A stretch of 64,000 nt of DNA from an uncultured Hyphomicrobiales bacterium (GCA_903902915.1 CAIUWR010000064.1:1-64000), one strand, 5' to 3'. Shown: positions 44,168-54,252, numbered from the stretch's first letter. The notes: generated by a model not told the origin, from the letters alone. Translations and numbers: made by a program.

Positions 44168-45339
44168 CTGCGACCGAACCTCCCGACGGCGCCCACCAGC
44201 ACGAGCAAGGCCGCGCCGATAACCGCAATGCCCGTCACGCCCCAGAGGGTGGAGGTGGTGACGGTGATCCGGTAGTTGGCGGATTCGGAAACGCCCTCGC
44301 CCGAGGCGCGCAGGCTGACCATGTAATCGCCCGCAATGGCCTTGGCGCCGGGGGTGACGAGGGCCGAAACCTTCTGCTCGTCGCCCGCCGCGATTTCCGG
44401 AATTTCCTTCGGGTCGAAGGCGACCTTCCAGCCGCTGGGCGGGGTGGCGCTGAGGCTGACGCCGCGCGCGGGCGCTGTGCCCGTGTTGCGGATGACGAGG
44501 GGAATGCTGCGCTCCTGGCCTGCGGTCGCCTCGCCGCTCAGGCGCTCGTCCTGTCCGGTGACGGTGATGGCGGGCTGGCCGCTGATGTCGAGGGCGAGCC
44601 GCGTCTCCACGCTCGCCTTGTCGCCGGTGATGGACAGCGTGATGGGGGTCTCGCCCGCTTCCGCCCGTGGACCGGGCTTCACGGCCACAGTGATGTCCTT
44701 GCTCTCGTTCGCCTTGATCGAGAGGCTGGTGATCTCCTGCGTGCTGTAGCCTTCCTTGAAGGTGGTGGTGAAACCGCTCGGCGCGTCGGCGCGCAGGTTC
44801 ACCGTCATGTCAGTGGCGGATTCGTTCTTCACCGCCACGTTGAAATCGAAGCTGGACTTGGGGGAGCCGCGCAGCACGGGAAACTTCGGCGTCGCGGTCA
44901 GTTTGGCCGCCAGCGGTTTGGCGAGCTTGATCGAGATCGGCAGGGAGGAAGCGGCGCCGTCGCCATCGGCGTTGATGGTGATCTTGTAATCGCCGGGCTT
45001 GGCGGTGGCAGGAATGTTCAACTTCAGATTGAGGCTGGCGCGTCCGTCATAATCCACGAAGGCGGCGCTCACGGGCTTGCCCGAACCCTCCACATCCGCC
45101 GTCCAGTCCGCCGGTTTGTCGGCGATGGTGAGCGCGGTGCGTTGCGGCGGCAGGCCATAGTTGTAGATGGTGAGGGGGAGCGTCGTCTCCTCCCCCGCGC
45201 GGATCTGCACGGCGGGAAAATCCGTGGTGAGATAGAGGCCCTTGATCGCCTCCGGACTCGGATCTTTCGCAAAGGCCAGGGTCACTGACGCCATGGATAC
45301 AGCCGACATCATCAAAAGCGCCGACACGCCTGCGCGCAT
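44164..45339 (-). CDS. NEW3-domain membrane-anchored protein
   Basis: A 391-residue exported protein. There is a signal peptide (first about 24 residues), then repeated Ig-like/NEW3 beta domains (a 'GLPPQRTALTI' type at about 65, another around 'VKNESATDMTVNL', a third with 'IRNTGTAPARGVSL' near 285), and a single C-terminal membrane helix ending in Arg residues. NEW3 proteins often accompany ABC-2 exporters as periplasmic partners. It is the first gene of a three-gene operon with ATPase and permease. Confidence 0.83.
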   Translation of the reverse strand: MRAGVSALLMMSAVSMASVTLAFAKDPSPEAIKGLYLTTDFPAVQIRAGEETTLPLTIYNYGLPPQRTALTIADKPADWTADVEGSGKPVSAAFVDYDGRASLNLKLNIPATAKPGDYKITINADGDGAASSLPISIKLAKPLAAKLTATPKFPVLRGSPKSSFDFNVAVKNESATDMTVNLRADAPSGFTTTFKEGYSTQEITSLSIKANESKDITVAVKPGPRAEAGETPITLSITGDKASVETRLALDISGQPAITVTGQDERLSGEATAGQERSIPLVIRNTGTAPARGVSLSATPPSGWKVAFDPKEIPEIAAGDEQKVSALVTPGAKAIAGDYMVSLRASGEGVSESANYRITVTTSTLWGVTGIAVIGAALLVLVGAVGRFGRR

Positions 45340-45536
45340 GCGCTACCTCCCATTTGATCGAACCACCGCCCGGACCGATTCTCCGGTTCAGGGTGCGGAA
45401 TTCATCCGACGATTAGGGCCATAATTTGGCGGAAAGCAAGTCAAGCTCGCGCCGTGGCGGGGCGCGCGGCTCGCTTCAAAGGATCCGCCCTTTCCCGACT
45501 GGTTCAGTCGCATTACAGTGCCTCCCGGAGGCCGCC

Positions 45537-46013
45537 TTGATATCGCAACGCTCACGCTACGCCCTGAAAGCGCTCATTCATCTGGCCCGGCTCGGGCCGG
45601 GGGCCGCGCGCTCGACCCGGCTCATTGCAGAGGGCGAACAAATCCCGGCCGCCTTCCTCGAACAGATCATGCTCGATCTGAAACGGGCGGGCTTCGTTTC
45701 CAGCAAACGCGGCAAGGAGGGCGGCTATCAGCTCGACAAACCGCCCGAAGCGCTGACCCTGGCGACCATCCTCCGGCAGATCGACGGGCCAGTGGCGCCG
45801 CTGCCCTGCCTCTCGCGCACCGCCTACCGCCGCTGCGAGGACTGCCGCGACGAGGCGGTCTGCGCGCTGCGGGCGATCCTCGCCGACACCCATGAAGCGG
45901 TGCTGGCCATTCTCGAAAAACGCACCCTGGCCGAGGCCCTCGCCCGGGCGGATCTGATCTCCAGCGAGGCTGGAACTTTCGGCGACGATGTGTTCGCCGG
46001 GGCCTTCATCTAA
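45537..46013 (+). CDS. Rrf2-family regulator with Cys cluster
   Basis: A 158-residue Rrf2 regulator. The winged helix-turn-helix is at about 1-65 ('[16 protein letters not shown]' at the start, '[12 protein letters not shown]' wing). A cysteine-rich loop '[19 protein letters not shown]' at about 87-105 could hold an Fe-S cluster as in IscR, or sense sulfur state. A TTG start at 45537 preceded by GGAGG fits the family N terminus; the frame open from 45426 does not. It precedes the sulfate uptake genes by 102 bases. Confidence 0.88.
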   Translation: MISQRSRYALKALIHLARLGPGAARSTRLIAEGEQIPAAFLEQIMLDLKRAGFVSSKRGKEGGYQLDKPPEALTLATILRQIDGPVAPLPCLSRTAYRRCEDCRDEAVCALRAILADTHEAVLAILEKRTLAEALARADLISSEAGTFGDDVFAGAFI

Positions 46014-46114
46014 TACAAGCCACGGAAATATATGGATTTTCAAAAATACCTCCGAGCCCGCTTGATTTTCCGACTAATCCTGTCAGGATTGTTGGGATTG
46101 AAGGGAGGCCGCCC
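46014..46114 (+). promoter_or_regulatory. Sulfate operon promoter region with palindrome
   Basis: A 101-base AT-rich spacer between the Rrf2 gene and sbp. It holds the palindrome AATCCT-GTC-AGGATT (46076-46090), partly repeated by GGATT at 46096-46100. Rrf2 regulators bind short dyads near promoters, so this is a plausible operator for the upstream gene product. An AGGGAGG site lies before the sbp ATG. Confidence 0.5.
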
Positions 46115-47137
46115 ATGTCCATCCGCGTTTCCGCTCCTTTCGCCGCCGCCGCTTTCGCGGGCGCGTTCGCTCTGGCGTCAACAGCCTGGGCCGACGTCAC
46201 GCTCCTGAACGTGTCCTATGATCCCACGCGCGAGCTCTACAAGGCCATCAATGCGGCCTTTCAAAACGAGTGGGGCAAAAGCGCTGGCGAAAAGGTCACG
46301 ATCCGCGCCTCCCATGGCGGCTCGGGGGCGCAGGCGCGGGCGGTCATCGACGGTTTGAAGGCGGATGTGGTGACGCTTGCGCTCGCTCCCGACATCGACG
46401 CCATCGCCGCCCACACGGGCAAGATTCCAGCTGATTGGGCCAAGCGCCTGCCCAACAATTCCACGCCCTACGCCTCGACCATCGTGTTCCTCGTGCGCAA
46501 GGGCAACCCGAAGGGGATCAAGGATTGGGACGATCTGGCGAAGCCCGGCGTCGCCGTCGTGACGCCGAACCCGAAGACCTCCGGCGGGGCGCGCTGGAAT
46601 TATCTCGCCGCCTGGGGCTATGGGGAGCGGCGCTTTGGCGGCGACGAGGCCAGGGTGCGCGATTTCGTCGGGGCGATCTACAAGAACGCCCCGGTGCTCG
46701 ATACGGGGGCGCGCGGCGCCACCATCACCTTCGCCCAGCGCGGCGTCGGCGACGTGCTGATCGCGTGGGAGAACGAGGCCTTCCTCGCCTTCGACGAATT
46801 CGGCAAGGACAAGTTCGAGATCGTCGCGCCGCCCCTCTCGATCCTCGCCGAGCCACCGGTGGCTTTGGTCGACGCCAATGTGGACGCCAATGGAACCCGC
46901 AAGGCGGCGCAGGCCTATCTCGACTTTCTTTATTCGCCTGCGGCCCAGAAGATCATCGCTAAGAACCACTATCGCCCGCGCGACGAGGCCTCCGCCGACC
47001 CTGCCGACCTCGCGCGCTTCCCCAAGCTGGAACTGCTGACCATCGACGCGCATTTCGGCGGCTGGGCGGCGGCGCAAAAGAAACATTTTTCTGATGGCGG
47101 AACCTTCGACCAGATCTACCGGGCGGGGGCCAAGTGA
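46115..47137 (+). CDS. sbp: Sulfate ABC transporter substrate-binding protein
   Basis: A 340-residue periplasmic sulfate or thiosulfate binder. The signal peptide ends near STAWA (about 26), then '[12 protein letters not shown]', '[15 protein letters not shown]' and '[16 protein letters not shown]', which are all Sbp/CysP family motifs. First gene of sbp-cysT-cysW-cysA. Its stop overlaps the cysT start. Confidence 0.95.
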   Translation: MSIRVSAPFAAAAFAGAFALASTAWADVTLLNVSYDPTRELYKAINAAFQNEWGKSAGEKVTIRASHGGSGAQARAVIDGLKADVVTLALAPDIDAIAAHTGKIPADWAKRLPNNSTPYASTIVFLVRKGNPKGIKDWDDLAKPGVAVVTPNPKTSGGARWNYLAAWGYGERRFGGDEARVRDFVGAIYKNAPVLDTGARGATITFAQRGVGDVLIAWENEAFLAFDEFGKDKFEIVAPPLSILAEPPVALVDANVDANGTRKAAQAYLDFLYSPAAQKIIAKNHYRPRDEASADPADLARFPKLELLTIDAHFGGWAAAQKKHFSDGGTFDQIYRAGAK

Positions 47138-47970
47138 GGATAGCGCTGCTCAAACCCTCGCCCCTGCCGGGCTTTGCGCCCGCGCTGGGGGCGGCTTTGC
47201 TCTGGCTCGGCGTGCTCGTGCTGATTCCGCTGGCGGCGCTGGTCTGGCGCGCCTCCGGTCTCGGCCTGTCGGGCCTCCTTTCCATCGCGAGCCAACCGCG
47301 CGTGGCGGCGGCGCTGAAACTGTCCTTCGGCCTCTCGTTTCTAGCCGCCATGCTCAATGTTGGTCTTGGCGGCGTGGTCGCCTGGGTGCTGACCCGCTAT
47401 GAATTTCCCGGTCGCCGCCTGCTCGACGCGGCGGTCGATCTGCCTTTCGCCTTGCCCACCGCAGTGGCGGGCGTCGCGCTCACGGCGGTCTATGCGCCCA
47501 ATGGCTGGATCGGCGGCCCCCTCGATGCGCTCGGCCTCAAAGTGGCCTTCACGCCGCTGGGGATCTTCGTGGCGCTGGTCTTCATCGGTCTGCCTTTCAT
47601 GGTGCGCAGCGTCGAGCCGGTGCTGGCCGAGGTGGAGCCCGAGACCGAGGAGGCCTCGGCCACCCTTGGCGCCTCGCGGTTGCGCACGATCTTTCAGGTG
47701 GTGCTGCCCCCTCTGGCGCCGGCCTTCCTGACGGGCTTCGCCTTGGCGCTGGCGCGGGCGGTGGGCGAATATGGGTCGGTGGTCTTCATCTCCGGCAATA
47801 TCCCCTTCGTCTCGGAGATTGCGCCCCTCTTGATCGTGGTGCGTCTGGAGGAATTCGACGAGGCGGGCGCGACGGCGGTAGCCACCATCATGCTCGCGCT
47901 CTCTTTCGCTTTGTTGCTGATCATCAATCTCGTGCAGGCGCGGGTGCGTCGGAGGACCGGCCATGCTTGA
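47134..47970 (+). CDS. cysT: Sulfate ABC transporter permease CysT
   Basis: A 278-residue permease with about six to seven membrane helices and the ABC coupling loop '[20 protein letters not shown]' near 190. '[16 protein letters not shown]' is diagnostic of CysT/CysU. It uses a GTG start whose GTGA overlaps the sbp stop. Pairs with CysW in the membrane. Confidence 0.94.
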   Translation: MRIALLKPSPLPGFAPALGAALLWLGVLVLIPLAALVWRASGLGLSGLLSIASQPRVAAALKLSFGLSFLAAMLNVGLGGVVAWVLTRYEFPGRRLLDAAVDLPFALPTAVAGVALTAVYAPNGWIGGPLDALGLKVAFTPLGIFVALVFIGLPFMVRSVEPVLAEVEPETEEASATLGASRLRTIFQVVLPPLAPAFLTGFALALARAVGEYGSVVFISGNIPFVSEIAPLLIVVRLEEFDEAGATAVATIMLALSFALLLIINLVQARVRRRTGHA

Positions 47971-48832
47971 GGCCCCGCTTCACATCCAACGCGACCGCGA
48001 CGCTCTCGCCGAGGCGCCCGCCCTGCGGCGCGCCTTGATCGGCTTCGCGGTGGCCGTGCTAGCGTTGTTTCTCTTCCTGCCGCTGGCCACTGTTTTCATC
48101 GAAGCGTTCGGCAAGGGCGCCGCAGGTTTCGTTGACGCCCTGAGCGATCCCGAAACGCGATCCTCCATCAAGCTGACGCTGATCGTCGCGGCGATTTGCG
48201 TGCCCATCAACACAGCCCTCGGCGTCGCCGCCGCCTGGGCCGTGGCGCGGTTTGAATTTGCAGGCAAGAGCGCTTTGGTCACGCTCATCGACCTGCCCTT
48301 CTCGGTCTCGCCTGTCATCGCGGGCCTTTGCTGCGTGTTGCTGTTCGGCGCGCGCGGCTTGTTTGGCCCGCAGCTCGCGTCCCATGGGATCGAAGTGATC
48401 TTCGCCGTGCCCGGCATCGTGCTGGCGACGCTCTTCGTCACGTTTCCCTTCGTGGCGCGCGAACTCATTCCGCTCATGCAGCAACAGGGAAGCGACGACG
48501 AACAGGCGGCGCTGACTTTGGGCGCCTCCGGCTGGCGCATGTTTCTCACCGTCACCCTGCCCAATATCAAATGGGGCCTGCTCGCGGGCGTGCTGCTTTG
48601 CAATGCGCGCGCCATGGGCGAGTTCGGCGCCGTCGCCGTCGTGTCAGGCCATGTGCGCGGCGCCACCAACACAATGCCGCTGCAAGTGGAGGCGCTCTAC
48701 AATGACTACGACATGGTGGGCGCCTTTGCGGTCGCTGCGCTGCTGGCCTTGCTGGCGCTGGTGACGCTGGTGGTGAAGACGATTCTGGAATGGCGCTTTG
48801 CGGGGGAACTCGCCCTGCGCCGCAGAACCTGA
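47963..48832 (+). CDS. cysW: Sulfate ABC transporter permease CysW
   Basis: A 289-residue permease. It has about six helices, the coupling loop 'AALTLGASGWRMFLTVTLP' near 185 and 'ARAMGEFGAVAVVSGH' near 213, the CysW form. Its ATG lies eight bases before the cysT stop. Together with CysT it forms the channel for sulfate. Confidence 0.94.
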   Translation: MLEAPLHIQRDRDALAEAPALRRALIGFAVAVLALFLFLPLATVFIEAFGKGAAGFVDALSDPETRSSIKLTLIVAAICVPINTALGVAAAWAVARFEFAGKSALVTLIDLPFSVSPVIAGLCCVLLFGARGLFGPQLASHGIEVIFAVPGIVLATLFVTFPFVARELIPLMQQQGSDDEQAALTLGASGWRMFLTVTLPNIKWGLLAGVLLCNARAMGEFGAVAVVSGHVRGATNTMPLQVEALYNDYDMVGAFAVAALLALLALVTLVVKTILEWRFAGELALRRRT

Positions 48833-48841
48833 AGGACGGTC

Positions 48842-49915
48842 ATGGACATCAAGATTCGGGGCCTGCAAAAAACCTTCGGCGCCTCCCCCGCCCTGCATGG
48901 AGTCGATCTCGACGTCGGCTCGGGCGAATTGATCGGCCTTCTCGGCCCTTCGGGCTCGGGCAAGACGACGCTGCTGCGCGCCATCGCAGGATTGGAGACG
49001 CCCAATGCCGGGCAGATCCATTTCGGCGGACAGGACGCCTCGCGCCAGAGCGTGCAGGAGCGGCGCGTCGGCTTCGTGTTTCAGAACTACGCCTTGTTCC
49101 GCCATATGAGCGTGGCGGAGAATATCGCCTATGGCTTGCGCGTACGCCCGCGCGCCACCCGCCCTGCGGCTCGCCAGATCACGCACCGCGTCAACGAACT
49201 GCTGGAGCTTGTTCAACTCACCGGCTTTGACGCGCGCTTTCCAGGCCAGCTATCGGGCGGGCAACGTCAGCGCGTGGCGCTGGCGCGCGCGCTGGCGGTG
49301 GAGCCGCGCGTGCTCTTGCTGGACGAGCCTTTCGGCGCGCTCGACGCACGCGTGCGCAAGGATTTGCGCCACTGGCTGCGCGATCTGCACAAGCGCACCG
49401 GCCACACGACAATCTTCGTCACCCATGATCAGGACGAGGCGCTGGAAATGTCCGACCGCGTGGCGATCCTCAATCGCGGCGCGCTGGAGCAGATCGGCGC
49501 GCCCGACGAAATCTATGATTCCCCCGCAACCCCTTTCGTCTTTCAATTCATCGGCGATTCAAATCGTCTGCCGGTTGATCTGGCCAATGGCCGCGCGCGT
49601 CTTGGCGCCGCCATTCTGGGCCACGTGGCGCCTGGGCTTGAAGGGGCCGCCGAACTTTTCTTCCGGCCTGAAAATGCGGTGCTTGAGGCCGTCGGCGGCT
49701 TGCTGAGCGGCGAGGTGACGCATGTGCGGCGGCAGGGCGCCAGACGCCGCGCGGATGTGCGGCTTGATCAGACCGGCGCAATGATCGAGGTCGATCTGCC
49801 CCATGGGGCGGCGACGCAGGTCACGCAGCGCATCGGCTTGCGGCTGGAGCGCGTCGGCCTCTTCGCACAAGGCCGCCGCGTCAGTTTGCTGGATGAGGCG
49901 TGCCGCGCCGCGTGA
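48842..49915 (+). CDS. cysA: Sulfate ABC transporter ATP-binding protein
   Basis: A 357-residue CysA ATPase. Walker A '[11 protein letters not shown]' is near 36, signature [11 protein letters not shown] near 138, Walker B '[12 protein letters not shown]', switch '[10 protein letters not shown]', and a C-terminal TOBE-like regulatory domain. Last gene of the sulfate operon; its stop abuts the convergent acyltransferase stop with no spacer. Confidence 0.95.
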   Translation: MDIKIRGLQKTFGASPALHGVDLDVGSGELIGLLGPSGSGKTTLLRAIAGLETPNAGQIHFGGQDASRQSVQERRVGFVFQNYALFRHMSVAENIAYGLRVRPRATRPAARQITHRVNELLELVQLTGFDARFPGQLSGGQRQRVALARALAVEPRVLLLDEPFGALDARVRKDLRHWLRDLHKRTGHTTIFVTHDQDEALEMSDRVAILNRGALEQIGAPDEIYDSPATPFVFQFIGDSNRLPVDLANGRARLGAAILGHVAPGLEGAAELFFRPENAVLEAVGGLLSGEVTHVRRQGARRRADVRLDQTGAMIEVDLPHGAATQVTQRIGLRLERVGLFAQGRRVSLLDEACRAA

Positions 49916-50836
49916 TCAGGCCGCGAGCCGCGTCTCGCTCTCGGGCGTGCTGAAATATGAGATATAACGCGGGTCGATTTCCGCCACGGGCATGATGATG
50001 AAGACGTCAGTGGTGCCGAACTGACGGTCGCTCACCGCTTCCGCGCCAATCTTCGCGCCTACGCGCAGATAGCCCTTCAACAGCGGCGGCAGCTTCGCCA
50101 TGGCCTTGCGCGGCTCAACGTCGGGCAGATCCGCCGCGTCGATGGCCACGCGCCGCTCTGGCAGCGCCCGCGTCGCCCAGGCGTCGTTCGGCGAGGCCGC
50201 CGCGCTGAGCCAAGCGAGGGTCTGCGCATGGGGCTTGGGATCGGCGCCCGGCAGGCTCGCGCAGCCGATCATCACATCCACGCGATGGTGGCGCACATAG
50301 GTCCAGACGCCCCGCCACAGCAGTTCCAGCACCCGCTTGGAGCGCCAGTCCGCGTGCACGCAGGAGCGGCCGAGCTCCAGAAAGCGCTTGCCCGCATGGC
50401 GGGCCAGCAGAGGCGCAATATCGAATTCGCTGGCGGAATAAAAGCCGCCCCGGCGCTCGGCCACATCCTGCCGCAGCAAGCGATAGCAGCCCACCACCTT
50501 GGGCTTGCGGCGCCCGAAGCGGTTGAGAAAATCGTGGTCGATGACGATCAGATGATCGCAGATGCGGTCAAAGGCGCACAAATCCCGGCGGGTGAGCGCG
50601 CTGCGGGCGTCGGCTATGGCGCCGCCCTCTTCATAGAACACCTTGAAACGCAGCTTCTGCGCCTTGCGGATGTCGCGCTTGTGGGTGGCGAGCCGCACTT
50701 CCAGCGCGCCGATCCGTCCAAGCGAGGCGGGCAGTCCTTGCAAGTCCCGCACGGGCTTGCGCCCCGGAAACAACGCGATGGTCTGCGGCATGAAGCCCTT
50801 CGTGGTCCGCCAGGCCTGGGTGGCCGCATTGTACAT
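49916..50836 (-). CDS. olsB: OlsB-like L-ornithine N-acyltransferase (GNAT fold)
   Basis: A 306-residue acyltransferase of the hemolysin/OlsB family. It transfers a 3-hydroxyacyl group from ACP to ornithine, the first step of ornithine lipid synthesis. Motifs seen are 'AQKLRFKVFYEE' near 65, 'VGCYRLLRQ' near 112 and 'LELGRSCVHADWRS' near 153. The ATG at 50836 with GAGGG upstream is preferred over a TTG at 50875. OlsA (lyso-lipid acyltransferase) is not adjacent, so ornithine as substrate is inferred. Confidence 0.82.
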   Translation of the reverse strand: MYNAATQAWRTTKGFMPQTIALFPGRKPVRDLQGLPASLGRIGALEVRLATHKRDIRKAQKLRFKVFYEEGGAIADARSALTRRDLCAFDRICDHLIVIDHDFLNRFGRRKPKVVGCYRLLRQDVAERRGGFYSASEFDIAPLLARHAGKRFLELGRSCVHADWRSKRVLELLWRGVWTYVRHHRVDVMIGCASLPGADPKPHAQTLAWLSAAASPNDAWATRALPERRVAIDAADLPDVEPRKAMAKLPPLLKGYLRVGAKIGAEAVSDRQFGTTDVFIIMPVAEIDPRYISYFSTPESETRLAA

Positions 50837-50910
50837 CTGTCCGCCCTCGTAACGCCCCGATTGGCAATTGGACAAGCTTCAGCATGAATCGCAGACAGTT
50901 TGATGACAGC

Positions 50911-51639
50911 TCAAACCCCATGATCCCATTGGGCCATCACGTCTTCGATGCGCCGCGCCACGTCGGCGGGATGGGTGCGCACCACATCATGCAGCGCGTC
51001 GAAGGCGCTGACGCTCCAACTGGCGTCCTGCCGCAGCCGCGCGGCGATGGGGTGGAACGGGCTGGGATTGTAAGCGGTGCAGAGCGCGTAATGGCGGGGC
51101 GGCCATCTGTCGGGGTCCGCGCGGCTGGCCACATAGGGCTCGCGGAAGCAGGCGATGGGATGGGCCGTGAACAGCGGATCGAACCGCGGCGCGTCAGCGG
51201 GGCTGCTGTTGGCGGGCGCGCGCCCGCGCGGCACGGAAAAACCGCCGTCATGGGCCAGCGCCGCCGCCTGTTGCGAGGCCGCGCCTTTGGGGCCAGCCAT
51301 GTCCCACACGTTCTGGCCGCTCGCGGGCACGAAAGCGTCGATATAGATCATGCCCTTGATGCGGGCGATCTCGCGGTCCGCCGCGCCGGTGATCACCATG
51401 CCGCCATAGGAATGGCCGACGAGGATCACATCGCGCAGATCATTCCAATGGAGCAGCCCCGCGATGTCAGCCACATGGCTCGAAAGGTTCACCTGGGCGG
51501 GGGAAATGTGGCTGCGCTCGGCGAGCCCCGTGAGGGTGGGCGCATGGACCTCGTGGCCTGCGGCGCGCAGCAGCGGCGCCACGCCCTTCCACGACCATGA
51601 GCCGCTCCATGCTCCATGCACCAGAACGATGACCGCCAT
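50911..51639 (-). CDS. Alpha/beta hydrolase (salicylate esterase/HNL-like)
   Basis: A 242-residue alpha/beta hydrolase. The oxyanion region 'VLVHGAWSG' is at the N terminus, nucleophile elbow GHSYGG near 76, the Asp probably in 'DAFVP' and the His in 'LHDVVRTHP' region near the end. It resembles plant-type esterase/hydroxynitrile lyase relatives. The ATG at 51639 is chosen because the fold starts there. It is divergent from the resorcylate decarboxylase, 84 bases away, so both may serve one aromatic ester pathway. Confidence 0.82.
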   Translation of the reverse strand: MAVIVLVHGAWSGSWSWKGVAPLLRAAGHEVHAPTLTGLAERSHISPAQVNLSSHVADIAGLLHWNDLRDVILVGHSYGGMVITGAADREIARIKGMIYIDAFVPASGQNVWDMAGPKGAASQQAAALAHDGGFSVPRGRAPANSSPADAPRFDPLFTAHPIACFREPYVASRADPDRWPPRHYALCTAYNPSPFHPIAARLRQDASWSVSAFDALHDVVRTHPADVARRIEDVMAQWDHGV

Positions 51640-51723
51640 GAGGCTCTTCCCCTGTTTCGCCCCCTTGGACGGGAGCCGTTCATTGATTAGGCTGGATTGC
51701 GATAAACGAAAAGGGAGGACGCC

Positions 51724-52707
51724 ATGAAGGGCAAGATCGGTCTTGAGGAGCATTTCGCGATTCCTGACACGCTGATGGATTCAGCGGGTTTCGTGCCGGA
51801 CGATCATTGGCCGGAACTGGAGGCGCGGTTGTTCGACATCCATGGCAAGCGGCTGGAGCTCATGGATAAACACGGGATGGAGATGATGATTCTCTCCCTC
51901 AACGCACCCGCCGTGCAGGCCATCGTCGATCCCGCCAAGGCCAATGAAATCGCCATGCGCGCCAATGACTGGCTGGCCGAACAGGTGGCCAGGCGCCCCG
52001 ACCGCTTTCAGGCCTTCGCCGCCCTGCCCATGCAGGATCCCGATCTCGCCATCCGCGAATTGGAACGCTGCATGAAGGATCTGGGCATGCGCGGGGCGCT
52101 GGTGAACGGCTTTTCGCAAGCCAATAGTCCCGACAACTGCCTCTATTACGACCTGCCGCAATATTGGCCCTTCTGGGAAGTAGTGCAGAAGCTCGACGCG
52201 CCCTTCTATCTGCATCCGCGCAACCCGATTCCCAGCTGGTCGCAGATCTATGAGGGCCATTCATGGCTGATGGGGCCTACCTGGGCCTTCGGGCAGGAGA
52301 CGGCGGTCCATGCGCTGCGCCTGATGGGCTCTGGCCTCTTCGACGCCTATCCGCGGCTCAAGATCGTGCTCGGCCATATGGGCGAGGGCCTGCCCTTCAG
52401 CATGTGGCGCATCGACAATCGCAACGCCTGGGTCAAGACCACGCCCAAATACAAGGCGCAGCGCCGGATCGCGGATTACTTCCACGAGAATTTCTGGCTC
52501 ACCACGTCCGGCAATTTCCGCACCCAGACCCTGATCGACGCCATGCTCGAAATCGGCGCCGACCGGATTCTCTTCTCCACCGACTGGCCCTTCGAAAATG
52601 TGGACCATGCGGCGGACTGGTTCGATACGGCCTCGATCAGCGAGGCGGACCGGATGAAGATCGGCCGGACCAACGCCATGAAACTCTTCAAGCTCGGCAA
52701 CGAGTAG
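51724..52707 (+). CDS. Gamma-resorcylate (2,6-dihydroxybenzoate) decarboxylase-like
   Basis: A 327-residue amidohydrolase-2 enzyme strongly resembling rhizobial gamma-resorcylate decarboxylases by length and motifs. These are the metal-binding 'LEEHF' at the N terminus, 'LHPRNP' near 163, 'GHMGEGLP' near 218 and 'FSTDWPFEN' near 287. The family reversibly converts 2,6-dihydroxybenzoate to resorcinol with Zn or Mn. GGGAGG precedes the ATG. Downstream resorcinol genes (hydroxylase, ring cleavage) are not adjacent; a flavin monooxygenase lies 5 kb away. Substrate inferred from similarity. Confidence 0.87.
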   Translation: MKGKIGLEEHFAIPDTLMDSAGFVPDDHWPELEARLFDIHGKRLELMDKHGMEMMILSLNAPAVQAIVDPAKANEIAMRANDWLAEQVARRPDRFQAFAALPMQDPDLAIRELERCMKDLGMRGALVNGFSQANSPDNCLYYDLPQYWPFWEVVQKLDAPFYLHPRNPIPSWSQIYEGHSWLMGPTWAFGQETAVHALRLMGSGLFDAYPRLKIVLGHMGEGLPFSMWRIDNRNAWVKTTPKYKAQRRIADYFHENFWLTTSGNFRTQTLIDAMLEIGADRILFSTDWPFENVDHAADWFDTASISEADRMKIGRTNAMKLFKLGNE

Positions 52708-52713
52708 GACCGC

Positions 52714-54252
52714 TCAAGCCGCGCGCGCCATGCCCTGCAGCTGTCCCCGATAGCTCAGGGCCTCGGCCAGATGCAGGCGGCCGACCTGCGCGGCGCCGTC
52801 GAGATTGGCGAGGGTGCGGGCGAGTTTCAACACGCGGTGATAGCCGCGCGCCGACAGGCGCATGCGCTCGGCCGCCTCGCGCAGCAGGGCCAGGCCCGCC
52901 GCGTCGAGAGCGGCGGCGTCCTCGATCACGCTGGGGGGCGCGGCGGCGTTGGTGGCCACGCCCGGCAGGCCCATGGCGCGGTAGCGCTCGGCTTGCAGGG
53001 CGCGCGCGACGGCGACGCGCTGCGCCACATCCGCCGACCCTTCGGAGGGCGCTGGCAGGATGAGGTCGGCGGCGGTGACGGCGGGCACCTCGATCGACAA
53101 ATCGAAACGGTCGAGCAGGGGCCCGGAAATGCGCGCCTGATAGGTGGCGATGCAACGCTCGTTCTGCTGCCTGCGGCAGGTGTAGCCCGGATCCGTCCCA
53201 TGGCCGCAGCGGCAGGGATTCATGGCGCCGATCAACTGGAACCGCGCGGGATAAGTCACGCGCGCATTGGCCCGCGCGATGGCGACCTCCCCCGCCTCCA
53301 GCGGCTGGCGCAGGCTGTCCAGGGTCTGCGGCTGGAACTCGGGGAACTCGTCGAGGAACAGCACGCCATTATGGGCCAGCGACACCTCGCCGGGCCGCGC
53401 CTGCGCGCCCCCGCCGATGAGCGCGGCCATGGAGGCGGAATGGTGGGGGGCGCGGAAGGGACGCGCATTGGTCAGCTCCCCGCCCGCCAACTCTCCGGCC
53501 ACCGAATGGATCATCGACACTTCCAGCAGCTCGCGCGGGGTGAGCGGCGGCAGGATCGAGGGCAGACGCGCGGCCAGCATGCTCTTGCCCGAGCCCGGCG
53601 GGCCGCACATCAGGAGATTGTGCCCGCCAGCGGCGGCGATCTCCAGCGCGCGCTTGGCGCTCTCCTGCCCCTTGATGTCGCGCAGGTCCGGCAGCGCGCC
53701 GCGCCCGGCGCGCACAGCCGGCGCCGGCCTCGCCATGACTTGCGAACCCTTGAAATGATTGGCGAGCTGAATGAGCGAGCGCGGCGCGAGAATGTCGAGG
53801 TCGGCGGAGGCCCAGGCGGCTTCCGGTCCGCAATCGAAGGGGCAGATCAGCCCTTGCCCGCGCGCATTTGCGGCCACCGCCGCAGGCAAAGCGCCAGCCA
53901 CGGCGGTGATGGAGCCGTCCAAGGCGAGTTCGCCGATGACCGTGTAGCGGTCGAGCGCATCATGGGGGATGGCGCCGATCGCCGCCATGACGCCCAAAGC
54001 GATGGGCAGATCGTAATGGCTACCCTCCTTCGGCATGTCGGCGGGGGCGAGATTGACGGTGATGCGCCGCGCGGGCAGCGCCAGCCCCGACGCGGTCAAC
54101 GCCGAGCGCACCCGCTCGCGCGACTCCGCCACCGCCTTGTCCCCGAGGCCCACCACGCTGAAGCGCACCTCGCCGTTCGAAATCTGCACCTGCACATCGA
54201 CCGGCCGCGCCTCGATGCCCTGGAATGCGACTGTTGCGACCCGTACCACCAT
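52714..54252 (-). CDS. comM: YifB/ComM family Mg-chelatase-like AAA+ ATPase
   Basis: A 512-residue ComM-type helicase. The N-terminal Lon-protease-like domain contains 'VVGLGDKAVAESRERVR'; Walker A 'GPPGSGKSML' is near 218, Walker B 'GVLFLDEFPEF' near 290, and four Cys in 'NPCRCGH'/'YTCRRQ' may bind Zn. ComM extends branch migration during natural transformation. ATG at 54252 after AAGGG is preferred to a TTG at 54258. Unrelated in function to its catabolic neighbours. Confidence 0.9.
   Translation of the reverse strand: MVVRVATVAFQGIEARPVDVQVQISNGEVRFSVVGLGDKAVAESRERVRSALTASGLALPARRITVNLAPADMPKEGSHYDLPIALGVMAAIGAIPHDALDRYTVIGELALDGSITAVAGALPAAVAANARGQGLICPFDCGPEAAWASADLDILAPRSLIQLANHFKGSQVMARPAPAVRAGRGALPDLRDIKGQESAKRALEIAAAGGHNLLMCGPPGSGKSMLAARLPSILPPLTPRELLEVSMIHSVAGELAGGELTNARPFRAPHHSASMAALIGGGAQARPGEVSLAHNGVLFLDEFPEFQPQTLDSLRQPLEAGEVAIARANARVTYPARFQLIGAMNPCRCGHGTDPGYTCRRQQNERCIATYQARISGPLLDRFDLSIEVPAVTAADLILPAPSEGSADVAQRVAVARALQAERYRAMGLPGVATNAAAPPSVIEDAAALDAAGLALLREAAERMRLSARGYHRVLKLARTLANLDGAAQVGRLHLAEALSYRGQLQGMARAA

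Noticed and set aside
46014-46114. SAM or other riboswitch ahead of the sulfate operon
   Set aside because: Only one short palindrome is present; no conserved riboswitch core or long leader could be built.
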